Assembly: GCA_007644065.1 (NCBI GenBank)
Contig: VJWN01000017.1
Location: forward strand, 372,001-436,000
Source of the DNA: Margaritispora aquatica
Taxonomy: Eukaryota; Ascomycota; Leotiomycetes; Helotiales; Discinellaceae
Direction of reading: 5' to 3'
DNA: 64,000 bases
A program made the position numbers and the translations under genes. The notes beneath the pieces were generated by a model that had not been told where the DNA came from, did no database searches, and saw only the letters and a list, made by a program, of their open reading frames with translations. Positions 42,359 to 51,870 of this stretch are shown one piece after another (positions within the stretch are counted from its first letter, which is position 1; every line of letters begins with the position of its first letter).

Positions 42359-45010
42359 ATGAGTGCTGTTGTTGGACGACATTATGCAGGGGGTAGTGTT
42401 GGAAGAGGAGGTAATCATACTTGGGATTCTATGAGCAATTTTGACCCAAGCTCCAACAGTAACTTCGCTAGCAGCCAAATGCAACGTGGAATCAGAGACA
42501 ACAACCAACATTCTCGCAATAGCCCTGCTGCTGCTGGTTGGGACGCTGCTGCTCAAAGATCAGGAGCTGAATACGACTCTTGGATTTACCCCGACCCATC
42601 GACCTCGTCAAGAATGGTTAAACAAGAACCGCACCCTTCCCAGGGATCTAGCGTAAAGGTTGAGCATGTTACAGGCGCAGTTATAATGACGCTCGGCGGC
42701 AGACGCGGACCTGATTCGATCCATGGCGATTCTCGTGGGTCCAGTGAAAAGGCTGAGCATGTTCAAGGCTCTACAGCAAGTGAACACGACCCTTGGATCT
42801 ACCCTGATCCATCGGCCTTAACAAGCAATCTCAATCAAGAACCACACCCTTCGCAGGGATCCAGTGTAAAGGTTGAACATGCTCCGGGTGCAATTATCAT
42901 GACTCTCGGCGGTAGACGGAATCCCGAATCGATCCATGAAGATTCCCATGAATCTAGCGTCAAAGGAGACAATCTTCCAGGCTCAAATTCAATGAACCCA
43001 AGTGGTCAAAGTAATTTTGGCCGTAATCAAGCAACTTCGACTATGGCAACAGCGACCAATGTTCCTTCAGGAAATCAACAGAAAGAAAACCTTACATCGC
43101 AGGATGCTGCTGGAACAAGGCAGATGGCCTGGGATACTGCCATCCACAATGTGATTGCCAGTCAGGAGAAGGGAAACGGTATTCAGTCAGTTTTCGATGC
43201 AGCAAGTGTCAGAGCAGCCTTTGGTGCCGGACCACTACTGGATTGGGAGCCTACCAGTGCCCAAAGTTCCACAAAAGAACCTCGAAAAACTAAGGGAGAC
43301 CTTGAATCTGTTCAAAATACATGGGATTCTCCATTGACTGGCACTATGCATGGCACGAATGACGAGAATATTAGCTGGTACCCAAATGCACGTCCTATCA
43401 TCGACGACAGAGCAGAACAATCCGAGGAGACACAGAATCATTCTTCAACCAATCAACCTCGAAAGACCGACGGAGAAGTTGAGTCTATCCAAGATGCCTG
43501 GGAATCCCTATCTGCTGGCGCAATGGACGACAAGAGTGGTGACCATATTGGGTGGTATCCGAATGCACGCCCTATAATCGGCCCAGTTCAAAACACATGG
43601 GACTCTCCATCAGTTAACGCCACAAAGGACCCGAATGAGGGCGAAAGTAACTGGCATTCAAATGCACGTCCTATAATCGATCCCAAAGGGAAACAACCCG
43701 AGATGAGTCAAGATACTTGGGATGTGGCACAATCCACACCTGGCGACTACTCTACTCAACCTTCAGGGAATTCTTGGGATTCAACGCCAGCGAAGGTAGC
43801 TGTCAGCCAACAAAATATTGCAACAACTGACGAAGCTTGGGAGACTAAATTCAACCAAGTCCCACAAACCGGTGGGTTTCAGAGTGAGTGGGATTCCACA
43901 CCAGACAATCCAACCACGCAAGAAAATCTGGAGGAGAATTCCTGGGTGGAACCTGGCCCACCTAGGGAAGAGAAGAGCAGTTGGGATATTGAAGACAATA
44001 GTGGATTTGGGTGGGATGTTCCAGAAGAATCAGAAGAAGCTGTAGGAAACTCTTGGGATATTAGTCAACCATTTCAAGAACGTCGATCCTCACGAGGTCA
44101 GTATGGCCGGCGCCCTTCTCGTGGTGGCTATAACGGGAATGGAAATGGTTTTGGAGGGTACAGAGGTGGTTATAAGAAAACGGAATTTGAGAACAACAAG
44201 ATCAGCGAATTCGGGAGCGGAGATGTGAGACGGTATTCGATTGATACTCACAACAGTGATAACAGTGTTCCTCGGACCCGAAATCAACATTACTATCCTC
44301 CCGTGAGAATCGACATGCCGCGAGGAAGACAAAACCGAGCACCAGAATTCGGTCAGATCTCAACCGAACACATTGCTCAACATCCAAAACAGCAACCTGC
44401 TCCAAATTTCGGCCCAAGCTTCCGCAGCCCACAAGTCCGAGTCAATGAGGGTACATACAATCTGGATGGTGAGATGGCCCGAGATGCGACTCCGAAACCA
44501 AGTCAAAGTATTGTCGAGAGCACTTCGCAGTATACAACCTATCCATTCTGGATGATTACAGACTCTGGGTACCACTATACCAACGACATTGACGACTTTG
44601 CCCCTCGTACCTATCTGCCTCCACCGCCAACAGGCGAGCCGCTCACCGTAGCTAAACACCCTGTTTATGGGATCGGATCCGTCGAGCTCTCTGTTCGTCG
44701 CTCCCCTCTAGACCGCGAGGTACATACCTTGGTTCTGAAGAAAGTGCTGTACATCCCGAGCGCCGAAACCAAAGGTTTTGATCCTGGTCTGCTCGGCATG
44801 CAGCACACGCAACGCAATGGTATCTTACAGGGCTTGGGTAGCAGGGCTAGAGAGGTTTGGTACGCGGATTTCTGGCGGCAGAGCCCTCGTTTGGTACTTC
44901 CTGGCGAAACGCAAAAGCAAAGCGATGCTCAGGCCTGGGCCCGGGAAAGCATGTATCCTTCAGATGTCGAGGTTGAGGTGTTGGGTGAGTGGACTGCACT
45001 GCTGAAGTGA
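42359..45010 (+). CDS. Trp-repeat, RG-rich protein with Copia-type retropepsin-like domain
   Basis: This single exon encodes 883 residues. Residues 20-570 are a disordered, polar region with about 20 regularly scattered Trp residues in contexts such as NTWDSP, NSWDST, AWESL, GWDVP and SWDIS. It includes a tandem duplication of about 73 residues (WIYPDPS...EPHPSQGSSVKVEH...IIMTLGGRR; copies near 74-128 and 147-199) and three copies of the (W)YPNARPII type. Residues about 575-605 are Arg/Gly-rich, suggesting RNA binding. Residues about 728-800 read FWMITDSGYHYTND, YGIGSVELSV and LVLKKVLYIPSAE. This is the layout of the beta-barrel/protease region of Copia (TNT1-94-like) Pol proteins (W-DSG...GIG-V-L...L-NVLYVP), with the D735-S-G triad kept. 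No integrase, RT or RNase H follows. It is probably a host gene that captured or shares this fold. Confidence 0.72.
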   Translation: MSAVVGRHYAGGSVGRGGNHTWDSMSNFDPSSNSNFASSQMQRGIRDNNQHSRNSPAAAGWDAAAQRSGAEYDSWIYPDPSTSSRMVKQEPHPSQGSSVKVEHVTGAVIMTLGGRRGPDSIHGDSRGSSEKAEHVQGSTASEHDPWIYPDPSALTSNLNQEPHPSQGSSVKVEHAPGAIIMTLGGRRNPESIHEDSHESSVKGDNLPGSNSMNPSGQSNFGRNQATSTMATATNVPSGNQQKENLTSQDAAGTRQMAWDTAIHNVIASQEKGNGIQSVFDAASVRAAFGAGPLLDWEPTSAQSSTKEPRKTKGDLESVQNTWDSPLTGTMHGTNDENISWYPNARPIIDDRAEQSEETQNHSSTNQPRKTDGEVESIQDAWESLSAGAMDDKSGDHIGWYPNARPIIGPVQNTWDSPSVNATKDPNEGESNWHSNARPIIDPKGKQPEMSQDTWDVAQSTPGDYSTQPSGNSWDSTPAKVAVSQQNIATTDEAWETKFNQVPQTGGFQSEWDSTPDNPTTQENLEENSWVEPGPPREEKSSWDIEDNSGFGWDVPEESEEAVGNSWDISQPFQERRSSRGQYGRRPSRGGYNGNGNGFGGYRGGYKKTEFENNKISEFGSGDVRRYSIDTHNSDNSVPRTRNQHYYPPVRIDMPRGRQNRAPEFGQISTEHIAQHPKQQPAPNFGPSFRSPQVRVNEGTYNLDGEMARDATPKPSQSIVESTSQYTTYPFWMITDSGYHYTNDIDDFAPRTYLPPPPTGEPLTVAKHPVYGIGSVELSVRRSPLDREVHTLVLKKVLYIPSAETKGFDPGLLGMQHTQRNGILQGLGSRAREVWYADFWRQSPRLVLPGETQKQSDAQAWARESMYPSDVEVEVLGEWTALLK
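42570..42960 (+). repeat. in-frame tandem duplication, unit about 210-220 bp
   Basis: The segment encoding DSWIYPDPS...EPHPSQGSSVKVEHVTGAVIMTLGGRR (from about 42570) recurs with mostly synonymous and conservative changes as DPWIYPDPS...EPHPSQGSSVKVEHAPG...GGRR (from about 42785). It indicates internal growth of the Trp-repeat region. Confidence 0.85.
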
Positions 45011-47090
45011 GAGGGGTTTTCTTGAAGGACTGGCTGGACTTGATTGGAGTTTCTGGATACTTTTGGGTTTGGTTTGGGCGGATATCGGAAGAGTTAGGAT
45101 GTAAGAAGATATCCCCGGGTTTGGATTTTGGGATTTCTAGGTGTTTGGATCTAGTTTGGATTCTTCGATCCGCTGGCTTCTCTATCATGTAAACATATTC
45201 TTCTCTTTAATAAGTGTAATCAAAATACAAACTCATACGGAAAGGTTACAATGCATAGCATTTAAATCAATATTCCAATCATTACTGAAAGGACTTTGTG
45301 CGACATGACTAGACTCGAATCTATGATCCGACAACCCCGTCTCTTTATCATTAGAGTGTCAAATAAGTCGGCAGCCAAATCAGCGAATATATAAACTCTT
45401 TTGATAAATTATTTAGGTAGGTATTATAAATTAAAAAGTCATTTAGCGTAAAAAAGAAAAAATTAGCGTGTGAATTAGCGAAAGCTTAAAAAGTATATAA
45501 TTTCGGAATTATATTAACACTTAGGTATAAATTTTTTTTTTGGATTTTTAGTGTTCGATTTGGCTATTGATACGCAGTTTTAGCTAGTTAAGGCCTTGAT
45601 TCCGGATAGCTAATAATTAACGCTACAAATACCTACTTTTATTCCTTTTTGGGGGGGGGGGGCGTTTTGATTCTCAATTTTCAACGCCTTATCTCGAGTA
45701 GCTAAAGCAAGACCTTCTGGGTGTCAAGTGTATGTAGTGTGATTCATTCACTAGCCATCGTCCAGATAAGTTTGTTCGTTTGATCCTTAGTATTATAGAA
45801 GTTGGAGTTGAGTCTGTTTAGGTGGGCAGTTTCTTGAATTTCCGCATTGAGAATATATCATTCTTCAACATTAAGCGTGACATTATGGATACTAGGTGTC
45901 ACAAGGTGTGCGGGGGAAGGAACAAGTAGTTTAGTCATGAGTCTGATTCATGAAGAATTAATAACTACTGTTCGGTCAAAGTCAAGGTAAGCCTGACTTC
46001 GACCTTGGAACTGCCTACGCAGGCACGGTGCGGTCACGCACCCCGTAACACTAGATATCCTTGGAATGATCGAGATGAATGTGCTACTCTTGAGCATACA
46101 GTAAGATACTCGGCCAAGATGACGGAGATTTGTTCAAAGGGTAGTCTGATTTTTGGTGATAGTATGCCTACATGGTCCGATTCGTTTTTATTTCACCTGA
46201 AGGAAGCACGATGCGAACATAAATCTTCATTGATTGCGTGATATCAATTGGCATATAAGAAGTCAATATTCTCTGCACCTGTACGCCCGCTTACTGTGAA
46301 TGTGACTTCACAAAAACCCGATTCGTTACAACCTTACCCTCATGCATATAAAGCGGGCCTAACACTTTTTCGAAGCCAGGCTTTGGCTATTTCATGATCC
46401 AATACGCGCAATTGCATTAATTATGTGATGTGAATGGCGGGACCACGCTTGTCGTGTCATGAGGTGGACCTACCAATCATCACGCCCCTGCAAGTTTCTG
46501 AAGCAAAATCCCAATTTCTGAATATTCGGTTAAAGTCAAGAGCCAGCACAGGGTCAGAAATGTATGAACCTGGGAAGCAAAAATAGGCTACAACAATCAG
46601 ATGAGTTTTCTTCGTATGACAGCAGCATGTCAACTTTTATCCTAGTTGATCTTGAGGATTTGCAAAGGTAAAGGGATGTGGCTGCTACTTTCCCACAAAA
46701 AAAATAGACTTCTCAAGTAGGAAATATTATCCACGAAGGAGAAGATCTCTCCACCTTTTGTTTGCCAATGGCAGACATCATAAGATACATCTCCATACTT
46801 CACTGCTGATGTTGTAACGAAAATGTAACCTTGACCGCGGTGCACCTTTCATATTAATCGAACAAAAGAGATGAGTCCCGAGCTGTATGAAATTTGAATC
46901 ACATCATGATATGATGTTAATCACACGTCCATGCTTGACGCCTCTGTGGGTTGATGATTTGCGTGCCACGGTTTAGTCGAACTTGCGGATATATAATTTC
47001 ACATTATCGTGTCGTTGAGCATCCGTTCAGAACTAATAAACATCATCACAAAACAATCCATTATTCACAATACAAGCCTCTCAAGTGACT
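45011..47090. other. intergenic region with an AT-rich degenerate block
   Basis: From about 45400 to 45680 the DNA is strongly AT-rich, with three TTAGCG words, A- and T-tracts and a run of about 12 G near 45650-45661. A short inverted pair GTAGGTATT / AATACCTAC lies at 45417-45425 and 45628-45636. It looks like a decayed repeat. The rest (45700-46980) holds no supported gene. The promoter of the next gene is at the right end. Confidence 0.5.
46990..46996 (+). promoter_or_regulatory. TATA-like box of the 47.1-kb gene
   Basis: TATATAA stands 95 bp before the ATG at 47091, followed by a CA-rich leader, a normal spacing for a fungal core promoter. It was assigned by position only. Confidence 0.4.
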
Positions 47091-48819
47091 ATGGCTACCT
47101 ACAAGCTCATCATCTACATTGACGAAACACTTATCAATTCCTCCCCCGTTCAAGTGGGGAACCTCGTCTTTGCCCGAGTAGTCAACGGAGAATCCAACGT
47201 TGTGTTCCAGAGCAAGGGAACTAAAGACTTATCTGCTGTCAATATCTTGAGCTGGAAGCAGTCCTACCAAATCAGTGCTACCCAAGATTTAAAGGAGGGT
47301 GCAATGGTAAGCCCGATTTCTCAGAAATTTCCTCCTGGCCTCCTCTTTTAGTTGGAGGGCTTAGTTCAAGACAAGCTATTAATATCAGAGCAGATCACAG
47401 CCGGTACCTCCATGCGGAATATTGCTGCAGATACAATATGTGATTGGACCCCAAAGGAGGGTGAAGTAATCCGTAATATGCCCAATGCTACGAAGGCTCC
47501 CCTAGGCTGGAAGCCACTAGGTTCGTTTGGAACGCTCAACATGCCCAAAGAATGGAAGAACCAAATTTGGTGCGCCACCGGTACTGGGGCTTATAGTTGT
47601 ATCTTTGCCGATGTCAATCCCATCCCTGGGGAGACTCATCGGTCTTATCTTGTTGAAAATAACTACCAGGTGAGGTATATCCTGTCATTGAGCGGTCCTC
47701 TAGCTGACATTAAATTAGCTTAATTGGAGCACTGAACTTAAATCTGCGAGTGTTTTGTACACATCCTGGTCAGATGCTTACACAGTGGAGTATGGACCTC
47801 GTGAAACGGTTAAGTGGGTCAGTTGGGTAGGCTCTTCTTTCCTTTGTTTTATAAATAATGAAGGCTGATGGTTTGTAGGGGTATGAGGTTGCTGGTGAGG
47901 GCGAACCAAGATGGTTTGTTTATGCATCCGATCCATCAGCACACAATCCAGCCAAGGAAGTTATTATCAAAGAAAATTCGTCTGGGGGTCCGGTAAAGCC
48001 ACACAGTTATGGCATTCCGGTTCATTTCGAGTACAACTACGCCGACGATGCCATGTTGAGCTCCATTGGTGCTAAATCATGTGCAAAAAATCTGGGATTA
48101 TTTTTGGAAAGCTCAAGTCCCCAATACCTGTCCGTATCATTGCATCCTTCATCCTTCATCCTTCATCTGACTTCTCTCTCTCTCTCAATCTACTAACTTG
48201 CTACCACAGCAACTGCTCGGTTGACTCGATTTTCCCCAAAACATCAGTCACTGCTCGTTTAGATCTACTGTCGCCATGCTATGATCTTCTCCATGGAGAC
48301 ACAGCATTGGAGAAGACCATCTGCGCAGTACAGAGTCTCATGAAGGGGCTGTCGGTAAAATATCTTCCATTCTCGGAGACCATCAGCTTCAGATCTCGCC
48401 AAACTCTACCTACCCCTGACCCGGGATCTAATTCAGATGATGAGCTGGAGGGAAAAAGAGGTGTCGGCAAGATCTACAGGTACTTCAAGGGAAAGCTCAC
48501 TTGGACAGGTGGACTCGGCAGACAAAACTGGGGAGATATCGCTTCGATGATCAACCAGTACTTCGCTGCTAACACAAACTTTGTCATGGACCAGCCTACC
48601 TTCGGCGGTGGCAACATAACAATGCTTCTTCCTTTCAAAACCGCGCCTGGTGGTGAGGTTGGAACTGACATTGCGGACCAGGCTTGGAACATGGCCTATA
48701 GCAAACTCGAACAGAACTTGAGGACTCAGTTGACAAATGATGGAGCTGAAGTTGACGCTTCCCCGCCTGCAGACAACCCCCAGCCAAAAGGTTACTCAAA
48801 CGGTTTTAATGGCATCTAA
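47091..48819 (+). CDS. five-exon protein of unknown function
   Basis: The exons join(47091..47306, 47352..47669, 47719..47826, 47879..48129, 48210..48819) give 500 residues; every phase closes. Introns use GTAAGC, GTGAGG, GTAGGC and GTCCGT donors; the last has a clear ACTAAC branch and CACAG acceptor but a weak donor. The protein begins MATYKLIIYIDETLINSS without a signal peptide. It is rich in short beta-strand-like segments and Trp (for example GTFGTLNMPKEW-type and WFVYASDPSAHNP stretches), suggesting a cytosolic beta-sandwich. The C-terminal part has FKGKLTWTGGLGRQNWGDIA, FGGGNITMLLPFK and an Asn/Pro tail. I do not recognise the family; a lectin- or aegerolysin-like fold is only a guess. 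Residues encoded around the fourth junction (48129/48210) are the least certain. Confidence 0.6.
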
Positions 48820-49785
48820 TAGGAGAGGTATAGTTTTTAATTTTTGAGAGGTAATTTTGATTATGGGGGTTTCTTAATAATTTTCAGGCCTCGTTTACAT
48901 TGGAACTAAATTGCTACGTCCGGACCGATTCAGATTAGTTGCAGGAAGTTTGTCGGGAGTTCTGCCTCATTTCTTCTTTTCATACTTTTTGTATTTAGCT
49001 CTAGCAACCTATTTCTATGGTTAAATTCAGACTGATACTCGCTCCCATACGTTTTAAATCAGTGACCTTAGTAGTGCTGTAGCAACCATCTATTCACACC
49101 GGCGTAACTCCTGGACTTTATTCTTTTCCTCTCTGAATCTCGACCCATTAAGTCGAAAGAATCTCAAGACAAATACTGAAAGTAGGAGTTTATTGGACTA
49201 CGTGGAGACGGGCGAATCTAGTCAGAAACGCCTTCATAAGTTTTCCAATACAGAGAAGATGATCACATCGAAAGCGTTGCTCAGCAATTCAAAAGGATAA
49301 AGCTTGCGCGGAGGGAGAGAGTAGAGAAGTCGATAAGGGAACAGAGATGGGTGGAAAGATCCGTTTGAAAACATATCGAAATTATCTGCTAGCCGAAAAC
49401 GTAGTCTATGCAATACGCTCTCCAAGTATACTAAACACTTCTCTCGCCGCACACGTCATTATGGCTATAATCAGAGCCTTTTCTCTTTCTTCAACGTCAC
49501 CATAGCATCTGTTCTATCATAGACCATCCCCATGTCTCTCTATTTTGGCTGACAATTCTCCTCAGGATGGAATTCGAGATTCACAGAGGTGGTGACTACT
49601 TTATCTACCATGGGAATTCGCTTGAATTAAGTGGAGATGTCCCAACCTTTTGGTGCTGGAGCAATGACAGCGAAGTCATGCGAACCGCGAAATGTCTCAT
49701 CGACGCGTAAGACATAGCAAACTTTGTCGCTAGAGGGCTGTGCAAGACTCAACGTGGATCCATCTCTCCCCCTGTGGGCCATGCC
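48820..49785. other. intergenic region with a possible small 3' exon
   Basis: There is no firm gene. At 49567-49710 (+) a 47-codon frame (MEFEIHRGGDYFIYHGNS..., containing FWCWSND) follows a CTGAC branch-like site and a TCCTCAG acceptor-like site. It could be the last exon of an unresolved gene or a remnant. Confidence 0.4.
49567..49710 (+). CDS. possible small ORF or terminal exon, 47 codons
   Basis: The frame has protein-like composition (aromatic, Trp-Cys-Trp) and begins right after the sequence GGCTGACAATTCTCCTCAG, which has the form of an intron end. I could not find a matching upstream exon with a good donor. It may be a standalone microprotein, a 3' exon or a gene fragment. Confidence 0.25.
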   Translation: MEFEIHRGGDYFIYHGNSLELSGDVPTFWCWSNDSEVMRTAKCLIDA

Positions 49786-51051
49786 TCAATAAATCCACTC
49801 ATAGTCTGGCAGAGGGAATGCCTTTGTGTCCGCAAACGCCCCCCCAAGATATCTCTGCAGGAATTCTGCTATCCCCGTCCACGCGATGAAGGCAAACACA
49901 TGGTTTCTCAGCCATATTCCCCACGCCGTTTGTGGACCCAGAATTGTTGAAACGAGAGGTGGGATAATCTGCAGTTCCTTGATGATAGGCCGCATTTGCT
50001 GCTCATAGCCTTGGAGTCCTGCCGCAAGATCACCACTGTGCTTTGCAAGCTCTCCAGCTAGCATATAGGCGCCTGTAAGAGCAAGACTTGTCCCGCCTCC
50101 TGTCGGACCAGCTGCGTAACCTGCGTCACCGACCATTACAAACCTCCCTTTGAACAGACTTGGAACCTTGACCTGCACGATCTCGCTAGCGTACAAGTCT
50201 TTCGAACTCATCATCTCTTGCAGCACGAAATCGGTCTTCCACCCCACACCGCGATATAGCTGGGTGATATACCCCTTGAGTGCATCATTGCCTGCTTTCA
50301 CGGCCTGGCGAAAAGGCAGCGTGGCGTCGCGTTTGTCCTTGGGTTGGAATGCCATCAACATAATTCGGCTGAAGCCTGCTGGGTCTGATCCAATGCTGAC
50401 CGAACGACCACCTACGGCGCTGAATCCGTGGCCTATCTTGCTTCCTTGAAGGAGGTCTTGCTCGATGGAGAAGTAAGCTGCCCAGATGTTGGTTGGGTGG
50501 ATGTGGTCCCAGACGCTGCACTCGAGACCCATAGCTCGTGTTCGTGATGTTGCACCGTCACATGCAACTACGAGGTCGTACTCTGAGGTTTTTGTTCCGT
50601 TGGCAAATTCAATGGTGATAGGACCAGTCTCAGATTCACTGTATTTGATGGACGCAATTTGCTCTCCAAAGATGTACTTGATGTTTTCATTGTCCTTTGT
50701 GAAGTTGTATAGGATCCTCGAAAGGTCGCCCCGATAGATTTCGAACTCGGAAATGAGGGACTGTTGATCCGGATTCCCGGTCGCTCTGATGATTCCATAG
50801 GGTCGTCCATCATCTCGAACAAAACAAACACCTTCTTCTTGAGTCGACTTCGCCCTCACTTGAGCCTCCATACCTGCCGTCTTGCGCATGACGGAAACCC
50901 CGGCAGTACGGATGTCTACCGCTTGCCCACCAGTGCGTAGTTCGGAGAACCGCTCGATGACAGTGACTTTAGCACCAGCCTTTGCTAACCAGTAAGCTGT
51001 TGCTGGGCCGGCAATGGATGCCCCGACTACTAAGACGTTCAACCCGGACAT
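49786..51051 (-). CDS. FAD-dependent monooxygenase (PHBH-like)
   Basis: This single exon encodes 421 residues. The Rossmann motif is VVGASIAGPATAYWLAKAG (8-26) with VIERF ending the second strand. The DG motif is VVACDGATSRTRAMG and the second FAD motif is FVMVGDAGYAAGPTGGGTSLAL, so all three flavin signatures of class A hydroxylases are intact. It most resembles the fungal and bacterial group of small-molecule ring hydroxylases. A hydrophobic C-terminal stretch (LRNHVFAFIAWTGIAEFL) may be a membrane-associating helix. It is divergently transcribed from the questin-oxidase-like gene with an 820-bp shared upstream region, so co-regulation is possible. The substrate is unknown; an aromatic or polyketide compound is plausible from the neighbour. 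Confidence 0.9.
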   Translation of the reverse strand: MSGLNVLVVGASIAGPATAYWLAKAGAKVTVIERFSELRTGGQAVDIRTAGVSVMRKTAGMEAQVRAKSTQEEGVCFVRDDGRPYGIIRATGNPDQQSLISEFEIYRGDLSRILYNFTKDNENIKYIFGEQIASIKYSESETGPITIEFANGTKTSEYDLVVACDGATSRTRAMGLECSVWDHIHPTNIWAAYFSIEQDLLQGSKIGHGFSAVGGRSVSIGSDPAGFSRIMLMAFQPKDKRDATLPFRQAVKAGNDALKGYITQLYRGVGWKTDFVLQEMMSSKDLYASEIVQVKVPSLFKGRFVMVGDAGYAAGPTGGGTSLALTGAYMLAGELAKHSGDLAAGLQGYEQQMRPIIKELQIIPPLVSTILGPQTAWGIWLRNHVFAFIAWTGIAEFLQRYLGGAFADTKAFPLPDYEWIY

Positions 51052-51870
51052 CTTGTAATGGTGGTTCTGGACTTCGTTCTAGTAAGCGACGTACAGAAGT
51101 TCACTTGGCTGGAAGTAAGTCTTCGGCGACATCTTGACATGATGAATATGTGGCTTAGGTAATGTTACAAGGTCCAAGGAGAAAAATGTCCGCAATGGGC
51201 ATTTCGGACTCTTGAAAGACCCCGAAAAGACTCGAGGACGTTGTAAATGCACCGCCACATCTAATTGCTTATCATACTAGCTTGATCCACCCAGTTGACT
51301 ACATGTGTGGCGTAAGTCTGGAGTCAAGACTCAAACACTGAACTTCGTCGATCAAATTCGAAGTCTTCTCTCGCTTAATCCTTGGGTATTGTTGCATCTT
51401 TTCCGGAGTGAGGATGATAAAGCGTCGATGTCACGCTCCTGGTCCTTAATTTGGGTATTTTCTATTCTCAAGACACAACCGCGTCTCACAACAACTCTGT
51501 AGCATACAGAAATTCAAGCACATATCAAAGGAAAGAAGCCTTACAACTATTGTTACATTGACTTTGGACTCAGAGGGCAGTGTTGTGATATCCGAGGTAT
51601 CGCCCTGCTTACAAACATCGGTCTTAACGGTCCTCGGAGCGGACGATTGTATCTTACGAGACTATTCCAGATCAGCCTGTACACGCCTAACACCGTGAAC
51701 TCTTTCATCTCATAGGGCACAGCTACTGTCAGATATTCAGTTCGAGAAGACTTATTGGTGATAGGAAGAGGGGTATTATACGTCATCTGACACACCACGT
51801 GATGGGTTTATCTACCAATGGCGGATATATTCTTCCTTTATGTTCAGCGAGAGGGAGTCATAGAGTACAT
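51052..51870. other. shared divergent promoter region
   Basis: This 819-bp region separates the starts of the FAD monooxygenase (-) and the questin-oxidase-like gene (+). It has no credible coding frame. The plus-strand frame of the latter is open from an earlier ATG at 51799, so part of this region may be coding or leader. Confidence 0.5.

Noticed and set aside
45300..45370. tRNA-like segment (reverse strand contains GATTCGAGTC and CTCTAATGATAAAGAG)
   Set aside because: T-stem and anticodon-stem pairing are poor, the anticodon loop has eight bases and no acceptor stem pairs, so it is not called a tRNA.
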